In this document: positions 39,906 through 49,511 of the stretch, piece by piece
Layout: every line of letters starts with the position of its first letter
How positions within the stretch are numbered: position 1 is the stretch's first letter
Assembly: GCA_964512085.1 (NCBI GenBank)
Contig: CAZEIU010000001.1
Location: 1-64,000, forward strand
Direction: 5' to 3'
Origin: JAUPVL01 sp964512085
GTDB lineage: Bacteria; Patescibacteriota; Saccharimonadia; CAILAD01; BJGX01
DNA: 64,000 nucleotides
Notes under the pieces: generated by a model
The model's input: only the letters and a program-made list of their open reading frames with translations
Database searches by the model: none
What the model was told of the DNA's origin: nothing
Made by a program: the position numbers and the translations under genes

Positions 39906-41013
39906 AAGCTATATAGTCTTTGAGTCGTTTGGTATCTTTGTGCTTGCGTAACTTAGTAAGAGCTTTAGCCTCAATTTGACGTATGCGTTCGCGGGTAACA
40001 CCAAATTCTTGACCAACTTCTTCTAGAGTGTGACTACGACCGTCTTCTAGGCCAAAACGCATACGTAATATTTTTTGCTCGCGAGGTGTCAGCATGCCTA
40101 GAGTGTCATCGATATGCTCTTTTAATAATTCAAATGTAGCTGCCTCGTGTGGGCTAACAGTGTCTTGATCTTCAATAAAATCACCGAGACTAGAGTCTTC
40201 GTCTTCACCTACAGTTGCATCAAGGCTAGTTGTATCTTGGCTAATCTTAAATATATGGTTAACCTTATCGACATCAATTTCCATTTCTTTGGCTATTTCT
40301 TCTGGTAACGGCTCTCGACCGAGTTCGGTAGTAAGACGTCTTTGGGTACGAATAAGTTTATTGATCGTTTCGACCATGTGTACTGGTATTCTAATAACTC
40401 TAGCTTGGTCGGCAATTGCGCGAGTAATAGCTTGACGAATCCACCAAGTAGCATAGGTACTAAACTTAAATCCTCTTTTGTAATCAAACTTTTCAACGGC
40501 TCTTAGAAGACCGGTATTACCTTCTTCTATTAAGTCTAGCAAATCTAACCCTCTACCAATGTATTTTTTGGCAATACTTACTACCAAGCGAAGGTTGGCT
40601 TCGGCCAAGGCATCTTTGGCGGCTTTATCGCCTTTTTCTATACGCTTGGCGAGCGCTACTTCTTCTTCTGCCGATATTAGAGGGATCTTACCAATCTCTC
40701 TCAAATACAAACGTACCGAGTCGTCGGCAATGTCTTTTATATAATCATCACTTGTTGCAGCTTCGATATCTTCTTCTGGTTCAGTGTGCCAGATCATTTT
40801 GTCTTTTTGATCAACTACCTCTACACCTTGATCAATAAGAGCTGAATACAAATCATCTAATTCTTCTACATTATTCTCAGCATCGGGCATTTCAGACATT
40901 ATTTCTTGCTGCGTAATAAATCCTTTTTGTCGACCTTTGGCTACTAGCTTCTCGATTGATTTTTGTACAATCTCTTCGTCGCTAACATTGGCTGGTTCGT
41001 TTTTTTTGGGCAT
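39904..41013 (-). CDS. rpoD: Primary sigma factor (sigma-70/RpoD)
   Basis: 369 aa. Region 1.1-like N-terminus, region 1.2 (DSVRLYLREIGKIPLI), region 2 (DLLDLIEEGNTGLLRAVEKF, FSTYATWWIRQAI), region 3, and region 4 with the -35 HTH (TLEEVGQEFGVTRERIRQIE). It directs RNA polymerase to TTGACA/TATAAT promoters, consistent with those seen here. GAGGAG ribosome site; 5 nt after dnaG on the same strand. Confidence 0.97.
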   Translation of the reverse strand: MPKKNEPANVSDEEIVQKSIEKLVAKGRQKGFITQQEIMSEMPDAENNVEELDDLYSALIDQGVEVVDQKDKMIWHTEPEEDIEAATSDDYIKDIADDSVRLYLREIGKIPLISAEEEVALAKRIEKGDKAAKDALAEANLRLVVSIAKKYIGRGLDLLDLIEEGNTGLLRAVEKFDYKRGFKFSTYATWWIRQAITRAIADQARVIRIPVHMVETINKLIRTQRRLTTELGREPLPEEIAKEMEIDVDKVNHIFKISQDTTSLDATVGEDEDSSLGDFIEDQDTVSPHEAATFELLKEHIDDTLGMLTPREQKILRMRFGLEDGRSHTLEEVGQEFGVTRERIRQIEAKALTKLRKHKDTKRLKDYIA

Positions 41014-41018
41014 AAAAT

Positions 41019-42782
41019 TTACTCCTCGTTTAGTAAGGCTTGATATTCTTTTAATAATTTTTTGACTTTTGTAGCATTTTTTTCGGCTTCGGCGGTGGCA
41101 ATTTCTCTAGTGAGTTGGCGTTTTGTCTTTTCGCGCTCTATTTTATTCAAGCGGTGTATCTGGGTATAGGCTTCGAGCCTTGCGTCGTGTTCTGACGAAT
41201 CAGAATACACGTGTTCTCCCCGTAATGAAAGTATCTTAACATAATTAGAATATTTAGGCAATGATTTGGCAATAGTATTTGCATTGGCGCCAGGATTGCT
41301 TAGTAGGTGCTCAAAAATTGGTCGATGAAGAGACGAGGTATTTGAAATGTCTATATCGCTTAATGCCTCTCTATAATCGGTGCTCGAGAGCATAAGCTCT
41401 AAAATGAGCTGCTCTATCTTCTCGCTTTTAGATAGTTTTCTTTTGGGTTGCGAGATGTTATCTGATTGAACAGAAGCTATCTGTGGTTCTTCTGACTTAT
41501 CTACTTTAGATTTGAAGTCTTTTTGTAACCTATCTCTTAAAATATTCTCTGGTGTATCGATAGCTTGAGCGAGCTTCTTAATATAGTGCTCTTTCTCTAC
41601 ATTGTCTTGTATCTTTGCTACAATCGGTAAGACATTTTTGGCAAATTGTTTTTTGCCAATGGCTGTTTTTATATCGTTTTTCTTAAGTTGAGTATCAAAA
41701 ATATAATCTACAATATATTTGGCACTTGTGAGTGCATTTTCCCATGCTTTTTTGTCTTTTTTAATAAGTTCGTCTGGGTCTTTGGCTCCACTGTACGACA
41801 CCACCATTAATTTAATATCTAGTTCAGAACTAAGTTCTATAGTCCGCTCCGTAGCGGCCACTCCTGCCTCGTCTTGATCAAAGCACAATTTAATATTATT
41901 GGTAATTCTAGAAAGCGTTTTGAGCTGTTCAGTGCTAAGAGCCGTGCCACTAGAGGCTACAACATTTTCATAACCATAATTTGAAAGTGCTACCACATCC
42001 ATATTGCCTTCTACTAAAATAACTTCGTCTTTTTTTCTAATAGCCTCTCTAGCTTGCATAAGACCATAGAGTATACTGCTTTTGTGATAAATTTGTGACT
42101 CTGCTGAATTAATATACTTAGCAGTATCTTTGCTATTAGTTAACACTCGTGCCGAGAAGCCAACTACCCTTTTTTGAGAATCAAAAATCGGAAACATTAT
42201 TCTATCTCTAAAAGCATCATATGTGCTCTCGCTACCAGATTTTTGCTTAATGACACCGGCGCTTATTAATGTGCTGGTTGAATAACCTTTGCCCAATAAA
42301 AAGTCTCTTAATTCGTTCCAGCTATCTGGGCTATAGCCCAATTTAAACCGTTTGATGGTTTCTACTTTGAGCCCGCGCTCGTCTGTTAAATACTGTAACG
42401 CTTTTTTATTTTTTGATAACTGCAAATGGTAAAACTTCATCGACAATTCAAGTGCATCGTAAAGTTTTGTATTAGACTGAGTGTTGCTTTTATCTTTTGG
42501 TCTGGCTTTGAGTGTTACACCGGCCCTTTTGGCCAACATTTCTAAAGCTTCTCGAAACTCAATGCCTTCTATCTGCATAATAAAAGAAAAAACATCTCCA
42601 CCTTGACCAGAGCTAAAATCATGCCAAATATTTTTCTCAGAACTGACCATAAAACTTGGTGTTTTTTCGGCTTTAAAAGGGCTAATACCTTTATAATTGC
42701 TGCCAGCTTTTTTTAAAGGCACATAGTCACCAATTATCTCTACGATATCTAGCTTGTTTTTTATTTCTTCTACATCGTTCAT
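41019..42782 (-). CDS. dnaG: DNA primase DnaG with a zinc-less N-terminal domain
   Basis: 587 aa from MNDVEEIKNK. TATACT (42790-42795) ends 8 nt before this ATG, so a longer reading is unlikely. The N-terminal domain aligns with the CHC2 zinc domain, but its four ligands are S34, K37, D55 and S58. The TOPRIM core is intact (ILVEGNMDVVAL, FDQDEAG). The C-terminal helicase-binding region is present. It makes RNA primers at the fork. Followed by rpoD, as in many bacteria. Confidence 0.94.
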   Translation of the reverse strand: MNDVEEIKNKLDIVEIIGDYVPLKKAGSNYKGISPFKAEKTPSFMVSSEKNIWHDFSSGQGGDVFSFIMQIEGIEFREALEMLAKRAGVTLKARPKDKSNTQSNTKLYDALELSMKFYHLQLSKNKKALQYLTDERGLKVETIKRFKLGYSPDSWNELRDFLLGKGYSTSTLISAGVIKQKSGSESTYDAFRDRIMFPIFDSQKRVVGFSARVLTNSKDTAKYINSAESQIYHKSSILYGLMQAREAIRKKDEVILVEGNMDVVALSNYGYENVVASSGTALSTEQLKTLSRITNNIKLCFDQDEAGVAATERTIELSSELDIKLMVVSYSGAKDPDELIKKDKKAWENALTSAKYIVDYIFDTQLKKNDIKTAIGKKQFAKNVLPIVAKIQDNVEKEHYIKKLAQAIDTPENILRDRLQKDFKSKVDKSEEPQIASVQSDNISQPKRKLSKSEKIEQLILELMLSSTDYREALSDIDISNTSSLHRPIFEHLLSNPGANANTIAKSLPKYSNYVKILSLRGEHVYSDSSEHDARLEAYTQIHRLNKIEREKTKRQLTREIATAEAEKNATKVKKLLKEYQALLNEE

Positions 42783-42820
42783 ATATGTAAGTATAGCGCT
42801 AATAAGTATTTTTTGTAGAT

Positions 42821-42848
42821 AAAAAGCATATCCTATGAGGATATGCTT
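42821..42848 (-). terminator. Terminator of the 42833 gene
   Basis: Minus strand AAGCATATCCT-CAT-AGGATATGCTT, 11 bp, followed by TTTTT. It overlaps the last codons of the gene. Confidence 0.85.
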
Positions 42849-43216
42849 GTACAACGAGCGATGCCGCTACGACAATCAATCACTTTGGTATTGCGAACTT
42901 TTGGCGTAGACGTATTGGGTTGCAAGAAAGAACTATTACGTCGCAAGAAATCACGCACAGCATGCTGGCCATGATAATGACAAATTTTACGATTGGTAAC
43001 CTTCTTGCCATTTTTGCTATTCTTATGGCAGTAATCTTGAATTTCACGAAGCGCTATGCCTTCAAGCTTACTTCTGCAACTATATTGATAGTGCGTAGGT
43101 TCGCCTAGATCAAGACGCCTTAGCACCTCTTTCACTGCATCTGCAGCGATTGCACTACACTCACGCTCACTCACCGAAGTGAACGTGTCGTCGTAATCGA
43201 CTGTTGATACCGCCAT
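42833..43216 (-). CDS. Small Cys/His-containing hypothetical protein (127 aa)
   Basis: GAGAGGG lies 7 nt before the ATG. Helical N-terminal half (CSAIAADAVKEVLRRLDLGE), then scattered Cys and His (YQYSCRSKL, DYCHKNSKNGKK, KICHYHGQHAVRDFLRR), possibly metal-binding. Accessory single-gene unit with its own terminator. No family recognised. Confidence 0.6.
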   Translation of the reverse strand: MAVSTVDYDDTFTSVSERECSAIAADAVKEVLRRLDLGEPTHYQYSCRSKLEGIALREIQDYCHKNSKNGKKVTNRKICHYHGQHAVRDFLRRNSSFLQPNTSTPKVRNTKVIDCRSGIARCTSISS

Positions 43217-43263
43217 GGTACATCCCTCTCGCTAGCGTTTGGGTATCTATATTTATATGCTAT

Positions 43264-43833
43264 TTACAGATTTGAGTCAATGCTTTTTATTATTTTTATA
43301 AGCTCGGGAATAGTAGGAGTATTTTTGTTCAAAAAGTGACCCTTTTTATGCAAAATTATTTCTTGACCACCGAGACTACGAGATAGTTCAAGACTCTTTT
43401 CGGGCAAAACAGATTTATCATCATCGGATATAATGCTATATACTTTTTCAACTCTCGATTTAACCTTATCTATATTTGGCTGGGGTTTAAAAAACAAATC
43501 TGCGCTGCCTCTGCCCGGCGTAACAAATCCAGAAACCAGAATCAATGCCTTGGCTTTTTCTTTGTGTGGTGCAGTGTCTCTATATTTGGATAAATAACGC
43601 AAAAGTGTGTATGTACCCAAAGAGTGGCCTAGCAGGATAGTTTGCTTATCGATGTGGTTAATGCTTCTAGAGGCAACGCCAACCCACTTACTGAGGTTTG
43701 GGATTTTTCCTACAGGCATTTGTGGAGCAACTACATCGTAGCCAAGCTTATTAGCCTGCTCTTTTAGCCAAAGCATCCAACCATGGTCTGGCCTATCTCG
43801 GTAACCATGAATAATAATTAATCTTTTTCTCAT
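43264..43833 (-). CDS. Alpha/beta hydrolase, RBBP9/YdeN type
   Basis: 189 aa. The N-terminal IIIHGYRDRPDHGWMLWLK, the nucleophile elbow ILLGHSLGTYT (Ser in GHSLG), and a late Asp and His (ISDDDKSVLP, HKKGHFLN) complete a plausible catalytic triad. Small serine hydrolase of unknown substrate, cytoplasmic. Divergent from the 43.9 kb gene. Confidence 0.85.
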   Translation of the reverse strand: MRKRLIIIHGYRDRPDHGWMLWLKEQANKLGYDVVAPQMPVGKIPNLSKWVGVASRSINHIDKQTILLGHSLGTYTLLRYLSKYRDTAPHKEKAKALILVSGFVTPGRGSADLFFKPQPNIDKVKSRVEKVYSIISDDDKSVLPEKSLELSRSLGGQEIILHKKGHFLNKNTPTIPELIKIIKSIDSNL

Positions 43834-43922
43834 CTTTAGGGCATTATAGCGTTGATTGATATTCTGCTCAAGTAAAATTATTATGGTTTTGATTAATGAA
43901 CTGTTCAGATATAGTTAATAAC

Positions 43923-45869
43923 ATGAGCTACTTTTACTTAAAACAAAAGATAGATCGAGTTAACCCCTCTACTATAACTGTAGATATTTTTGATACACTC
44001 TTGCTAAGAAAATGGCAGCCCGAGCCTTGGCGTTTTTACAAACTTGCTAAAGCTACTAGCGACATATTGAACAAGTCTGGTTTTCGAACTACCCAAATGC
44101 AAATATTTGAACTTAGAAATTATTATTCTAGTATCTTGCGTCAGGCAAATTTAGAGACCGGTTTTGATTATGAGACAAAATACGAAGATATTGTGAAAAA
44201 CATTATTATTAGTTTGCAAAAAAGACAAAACATCAATGCTAGCAAAAATACAATTAAAACATTAGTAGATAAAATTAAAAATAATGAACTAGAGTTTGAG
44301 TCTAAACAACTGTATTTGAATAAAAAATTATATAAAACAATTATTCCCTACCTAAGCAAGGGTATGGACATATATTTCGTAAGCGATATGTATTTGAGCA
44401 GTCAAGACTTGTCTTTTCTTTTAAAAAAATGTGGCAGTAAACTTATCTACAAAGGCTTAAGCTCGGCAGATGAACTTTTGGGCAAAAGTAGTTCCAGATC
44501 GTTTGTGCAGTTGCAAAAAAAATACCCAAAAATCAAGCTTACCTCTACATTACATATTGGCGACAATAAAACCGGCGATAAACTCTACCCCTTTAGGGTA
44601 GGCGTATGTACTTATTGGCTTAGACTTCCCTTACATATAATGAAACTTAAGATGGGCAAGATAATCTTTGGGTCTATACTCAAAACCAAAAGATATTTTT
44701 ACACAATTGATCGACAAAAAAAATATATGCGTAACTCAGGTTTGTTTGAGCTAAACAAGACATCTTCTACAAAAGACACTGCTCAAAGGTTGGGCTGGCT
44801 TTTTGCACCAGCAATTATTAGATACTTAGATTTTTTGGGAACATATAGCACTGCTAGCAATTCACAAGTGGCATTTATTACGAGTGAGAGCGAAGTATTG
44901 AACCAATTTTACGAAAAGCTAGGTTTTAAAGGTGCCAAAAAATACCCTCAATTTAGTCGTAATTTTATGATACAAGCCTATAGTTCGCTTTTAAGTAAGC
45001 AGTTTAGCTTTAATTCTATTCTAGCTATTGCCAAAAAAATATTAAGGCGCAAAACCAACTCGAGCGCACTGGCAACGTTGCAAGTTTCTCAACCGGGCAG
45101 TCACAAATGGGAGTTAGTAGGAGCAAAGAGCTCTCGTAACGAAATAGAAAAATTAAACCTAGATAGTGCCTCTAAAATTTGGCAAAAAAAATACAATGAG
45201 GCATTGCGTACTTGGAAGTCTATTTCGCACAAATCAAATCAAAAAGTAATTATCGCCGATGTAGGCTGGAACGACACTATACAAATATTGTTTCATGAAA
45301 TCATTAAAGAAAACAAGTTGGATTCAAGCAAATTAACTGGTAAGTACTTAGGTCGAACCGGAACCAATATATTTAGTTCAAATATCAGCACAAATTCACA
45401 AGGCGTAATATTTAATAGTTTGAAATCAAAGCACAATAAGTATCTATACCAGCCAGAGGTGTGGGAGAGTTTTTTAAACAATGATAATATCGACTCCCCT
45501 ACCCGAAATGATATTATAGACGGCATTAATCAAGCCTTAGAGTATTTTCAGAAGTCTCCCTTGAGTGCAGATACTTACTACCAACTTAGTAGCGATTTAT
45601 TAAATAAAACATTAAAAAAACCTTGCAAACAAGTTATTGAGACTTTGGCTAGCCTAAAATTTGATTATGGCACATTAGATGAGCAAATCTGCCCGCTCGT
45701 TAATATTGGTGAAAGCAAAATAAAAGTATATTACTGGCTCTTATTTAAGAGAAGTAAGTTTAAAAATTTCTATTTTCACCAAGGTTGGAAATGGGGCTCA
45801 GCAAACTATTACAACTATAAATTTGCTTACAGAATTTGGCGATTCAAAACAAAAAAACCAAGTTTTTGA
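43923..45869 (+). CDS. HAD-superfamily protein, likely surface-sugar related
   Basis: 648 aa from the ATG at 43923, which has TATAGT ending 8 nt upstream; an in-frame ATG at 43896 is the alternative. The N-terminal ~240 residues are HAD-like: DIFDTLLLRKW (nucleophile Asp), FVSDMYLSS, HIGDNKTGDKL. The rest is a second, unrecognised domain. Similar two-part proteins occur in polysaccharide clusters (family knowledge from memory). Convergent with a sulfotransferase, which fits envelope glycan modification. Confidence 0.7.
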   Translation: MSYFYLKQKIDRVNPSTITVDIFDTLLLRKWQPEPWRFYKLAKATSDILNKSGFRTTQMQIFELRNYYSSILRQANLETGFDYETKYEDIVKNIIISLQKRQNINASKNTIKTLVDKIKNNELEFESKQLYLNKKLYKTIIPYLSKGMDIYFVSDMYLSSQDLSFLLKKCGSKLIYKGLSSADELLGKSSSRSFVQLQKKYPKIKLTSTLHIGDNKTGDKLYPFRVGVCTYWLRLPLHIMKLKMGKIIFGSILKTKRYFYTIDRQKKYMRNSGLFELNKTSSTKDTAQRLGWLFAPAIIRYLDFLGTYSTASNSQVAFITSESEVLNQFYEKLGFKGAKKYPQFSRNFMIQAYSSLLSKQFSFNSILAIAKKILRRKTNSSALATLQVSQPGSHKWELVGAKSSRNEIEKLNLDSASKIWQKKYNEALRTWKSISHKSNQKVIIADVGWNDTIQILFHEIIKENKLDSSKLTGKYLGRTGTNIFSSNISTNSQGVIFNSLKSKHNKYLYQPEVWESFLNNDNIDSPTRNDIIDGINQALEYFQKSPLSADTYYQLSSDLLNKTLKKPCKQVIETLASLKFDYGTLDEQICPLVNIGESKIKVYYWLLFKRSKFKNFYFHQGWKWGSANYYNYKFAYRIWRFKTKKPSF

Positions 45870-45875
45870 TTTTTA

Positions 45876-46742
45876 TTATTTATCCGGAAACAAATGTGAT
45901 CTACGATAGCCAATAAGATTAGCAACATTAATAAGATCTGGAGTCATAAATACCGCCCCAGTTGCTTCTTTGTCAGGCTTGATCGGTTTTGCTTTGTTTT
46001 TATAAAGGTTTTGCGGATTTACATCAAACTTAACCTGACCTAGTTTTTTGTGCATTTTAACTAATGTGGATTTAGATGCAGAAATTTTGTATGCGCTAGG
46101 ATTACCTCCTATAGCATGTAGCGCTGTCGGCTCATTTGCTAACATGCTGGTCTCAAAATTTATACCAAGTAGACGACAAATTTGTTGCATTGTTTGTTTG
46201 GGTTTATCTAAAAACTCCTCAAACTGCACAATAATATGCGGCAGATTGAGTTGAGCTACGGTTCGCAATGCATCGTAGTATGTATCTCGCCAGGCGTTGG
46301 CCTCTACCCATATAGGACCAATTTGTCTGTCTTTACAGCTCCGTATATAAGCAACTGGGCTACGAGCCAATATAATTACTTTGATATTTTTTTGTACTAC
46401 ATTTTTTTGAGTGGCGATTCTCAACCACTCTACGTGTTTACTACCATCTACAATAATAGGTTTATCAATCTTTTCGGAAAGCGCCTTGTGAACATCAATA
46501 GACTCAAGAGCGTTAGTTGATTTAATTAGTGAGCGATTAAATATCTCGCATTTATTACCAGCAATAATACAATCTAAACACTCACCTGCTTCTTTATCTA
46601 GATGATATTTTTTAAAATAACCTTTTGCTCGCGACAATTCACCTATATATCCAACTTGCGAATGGCTATTTAGAGCCCTACCCAGCAAAGTAGAGCCGCT
46701 ATATGCTGTGCCTAATATAAAAACGCTTTGTTCTAAACTCAT
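45876..46742 (-). CDS. Sulfotransferase-family protein
   Basis: 288 aa. The PAPS-binding loop is FILGTAYSGSTLLGRALNSH near the N-terminus and the 3'-phosphate motif is LARSPVAYIRSCKDR; the C-terminal half has FEEFLDKPKQTMQQICRLLG, typical of the family. It would transfer sulfate to a sugar or protein acceptor, perhaps the product of the neighbouring glycan gene. Extra Cys residues (ECLDCIIAGNKCEIF) may bind metal. TACACT ends 8 nt before the ATG. Confidence 0.85.
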   Translation of the reverse strand: MSLEQSVFILGTAYSGSTLLGRALNSHSQVGYIGELSRAKGYFKKYHLDKEAGECLDCIIAGNKCEIFNRSLIKSTNALESIDVHKALSEKIDKPIIVDGSKHVEWLRIATQKNVVQKNIKVIILARSPVAYIRSCKDRQIGPIWVEANAWRDTYYDALRTVAQLNLPHIIVQFEEFLDKPKQTMQQICRLLGINFETSMLANEPTALHAIGGNPSAYKISASKSTLVKMHKKLGQVKFDVNPQNLYKNKAKPIKPDKEATGAVFMTPDLINVANLIGYRRSHLFPDK

Positions 46743-46797
46743 ACTCTATAGTGTAGAGCTTAAGATCATTTCTATACAACTACTTTATTGTATTTTG

Positions 46798-48069
46798 TTA
46801 CTTCCAAGTCCAGGTCGAGACAAGAGTGTCGCTGGCTTTTTTGGCGGTATCGTCATTGTAAGATGTATTTATAATAAAGCCATTAATAGTTTGGCCATCT
46901 AGTTGGTAATTTTTGTTTGCAGGTATAACTACGATTGTTTGCTGATCTAAGCCATTTACTTTTTGTATGACTTGCTTGGCATCTACATTGTTAAGTTTTA
47001 TATCATTTTGAGAAGTTATGGTACCAACCTTGGCTTGATCAACAAGAGCCTGTAGGTCTGTCACTGCAGTGGTGACGGCGGTAATAGTTATATCGTATTG
47101 CGAAACACTGCCAAACTTAGCGGCAATTTTACATTGGGTAAGTGCAAAGTTGATAGTATTGGGCGTAAATGCACCAAAACTAAAACAATCTCTATCTACT
47201 TTTTTGTAGCCATCTGGAATTGTGGCTGGCGAACTGCTCTGCTCGGTAGCCTGCTGAGTTTGTTCGACTTGTTCTTGATTGAGCTCTACTGCTGGAGTTT
47301 TTTTACTGCTTGAAGTAAGCAATAGTATTAAGCTTAAAATAACTACAAAGCCCAATACCACTGCGCCAATAATAATAAATTTTTTCTTACTACTTTTTTG
47401 AGGTGGCATCGGTGCAGCCATACCACCAATATCTAAGTTTCCTCCAAACCCTGGTGGCACACCGGCATTATCTACAGCATTTGGCATCGGGCTCACATCT
47501 ACCCCTGGCTGCATCGAACCCTGTTGTTCAAAACCAACCGGCTGACTAGCCATAGGAGATGGCTGTGGTTGGGGTGGCAATTGATTACCACTAAGGTCTA
47601 GCATATTACTACTGGGTACCTGCAATGCAGGGTCTGGCTGTACTGGTTGAGGAGCCATAGGCTCGGCTAGTGGCGGGTTAGCAGCTGGTGCTTGCTCGTA
47701 ACCGGTCATATTTGCATTGCCAGAAACTTGAGGTTGGCTATATTGGTCTGAGCCTAAGGCCGGATTAACGCCGATAGAACTAGTATCTACAGGGTTGGGC
47801 TGCATAGGAGCAGATGGCACATTTTGCATGTTTTGGGCAGGATTAACCTGATTATCTGGCATGTTATTTATAACAGCATTATCTTGAGCTGCTACAGTCT
47901 GCCAATCTGGTTGTACAGGCGAAGATGTGTCGGTAGGATTAATGCTGGTACCCGGCATAATAGAAGGGTTCATCTGATTATCAGATGGTTGCGGCACAGA
48001 CCCCCCTATTTGATTTTGTGTATTGTCTGCTTGCGGAATCGGGAATGTGTTGTCTTGCGAGTCTTGCAT
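46798..48069 (-). CDS. Pro/Gln/Asn-rich membrane-anchored protein (423 aa)
   Basis: Start at MQDSQDNTFPIP because TATACT (48077-48082) ends 8 nt before it. The first ~225 residues are disordered and rich in Pro, Gln, Asn and Met; one membrane helix (KKFIIIGAVVLGFVVILSL) is near residue 240; the last ~150 residues form a compact exterior domain with Cys pairs. The layout suggests a membrane protein with a cytoplasmic disordered arm. Function unknown. Confidence 0.7.
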   Translation of the reverse strand: MQDSQDNTFPIPQADNTQNQIGGSVPQPSDNQMNPSIMPGTSINPTDTSSPVQPDWQTVAAQDNAVINNMPDNQVNPAQNMQNVPSAPMQPNPVDTSSIGVNPALGSDQYSQPQVSGNANMTGYEQAPAANPPLAEPMAPQPVQPDPALQVPSSNMLDLSGNQLPPQPQPSPMASQPVGFEQQGSMQPGVDVSPMPNAVDNAGVPPGFGGNLDIGGMAAPMPPQKSSKKKFIIIGAVVLGFVVILSLILLLTSSSKKTPAVELNQEQVEQTQQATEQSSSPATIPDGYKKVDRDCFSFGAFTPNTINFALTQCKIAAKFGSVSQYDITITAVTTAVTDLQALVDQAKVGTITSQNDIKLNNVDAKQVIQKVNGLDQQTIVVIPANKNYQLDGQTINGFIINTSYNDDTAKKASDTLVSTWTWK

Positions 48070-48168
48070 ATCTTTGAGTATAGTATAGCAATTTGCACTC
48101 AAAAAGGCTATGTTTTTTACTATTTTTTTCATTGCTCAAAATTGAATAGTTAGTGGTAAACTATAGCT

Positions 48169-49491
48169 ATGAGTATTAAGAATAAATTAATAAGATATGT
48201 ACCAAAAACAGTGCTTGATAACTTTCATTATCCAGAGTCGATTTTTTATGCCAAAAAGTACAAAAAGCCGTCTAGCAATATGATTGTAATTGGTGTTGTG
48301 GGTAGCAAAGGCAAGACTACTACTGCCAACTTTGTATGGTCAGTATTGACTGCTGCTGGACATATGGTGGGTCAAATTGGTACTGCCAATATTAGAATAG
48401 GTAATGACGAAAGTCCCAACCCTTGGCATATGACTATGCCGGGAGCCAAAAAAATGCAAACCCTGCTAGCCAAAATGCAAAATAAAGGCTGTAATTTTGT
48501 AGTGATGGAGGTTCCATCTGAAGCACAAACCCAATGGAGACACATTGGAATAGAATTTGATGTAATTATATTTACCGGAGTTGAGCAAGAGATAATGGCT
48601 GCCCACAGAGGAAGCATGGAAATATTGCACAAACACAATAAACGTGTGCTCTCTTCTACAGCAAATAGCTCGCAAAAAATAATTAATCATAAAAATATCG
48701 AAAAAGTTCTTATTGCTAATGCCGATAGCCCCTATATTAATGACTACAGCCTATTTGATTTTGATCACAGACTAACATATAGCATTGATAAGCCGAGTGA
48801 TTACCGAGCAACAGAACTTAAGGTAAGTTCTACAGGTACGTCTTTTAAGATTAACGGTCATAAATACCGCATTAATTTAATTGGCAATGTTAATGCTCTA
48901 AACGCTGCTGCAGCTACCTCTGTAGCTGAGGTATTTAATGTGCTACCAGCGCAAATTCAAGAGGGCTTTAAAAACCTCAAGACAATCCCTGGGCGAATGG
49001 AAAAAATAAACTTAGGTCAAAAATTCTTAGTATTTGTCGATTATGCTCACGACCAAATTAGCCTAACAAAACTTTTAGAAACCGGTCGACAGTTAATTGA
49101 TGATAAAAATAAGATAATTGTACTATTTGGCGGACAAGGCGGCGGTAGAGACATAAAGAAACGAGCTGAGATGGGCAAAATTGCCGCCAAACTTGCCGAC
49201 TATGTCGTTGTGAGTGATGACGATCCTTATGATGACGACCCAATGCAGATTATTAACGACATAGCTGAAGGTGCCGAAAAATACGGCAAAGTCAAAGACA
49301 AAGATTTATTCTTAATTCAAGATAGAAGAAGAGGTATCTATAAGGCCCTTAAGTTGGCTAAGCCGGGCGATTTGGTTTTTATTGCCTGCAAAGGAGCTGA
49401 TCAGCTCATGATGATTGCCAACAATAAATCAATAAAATGGGACGATCGCGAAGTTACACGTGAGGAGTTAAGTAAAATAGTTAAAAAATAA
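48169..49491 (+). CDS. Mur-ligase family protein (MurE-like)
   Basis: 440 aa. ATP-binding GVVGSKGKTTTANFV, central domain with VEQEIMAAHRGSMEILHKHN in place of the usual DHLD segment, and C-terminal domain motifs (IPGRMEKINLGQKFLVFVDYAHD, VLFGGQGGGRDIKKRAEMG, SDDDPYDDDP). The last two match MurE, which adds the third residue of the peptidoglycan stem peptide. The N-terminal UDP-binding domain is reduced. TAAACT ends 7 nt before the ATG. Confidence 0.85.
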   Translation: MSIKNKLIRYVPKTVLDNFHYPESIFYAKKYKKPSSNMIVIGVVGSKGKTTTANFVWSVLTAAGHMVGQIGTANIRIGNDESPNPWHMTMPGAKKMQTLLAKMQNKGCNFVVMEVPSEAQTQWRHIGIEFDVIIFTGVEQEIMAAHRGSMEILHKHNKRVLSSTANSSQKIINHKNIEKVLIANADSPYINDYSLFDFDHRLTYSIDKPSDYRATELKVSSTGTSFKINGHKYRINLIGNVNALNAAAATSVAEVFNVLPAQIQEGFKNLKTIPGRMEKINLGQKFLVFVDYAHDQISLTKLLETGRQLIDDKNKIIVLFGGQGGGRDIKKRAEMGKIAAKLADYVVVSDDDPYDDDPMQIINDIAEGAEKYGKVKDKDLFLIQDRRRGIYKALKLAKPGDLVFIACKGADQLMMIANNKSIKWDDREVTREELSKIVKK

Positions 49492-49511
49492 CTTAGTTAT
49501 CAATTCAAATA

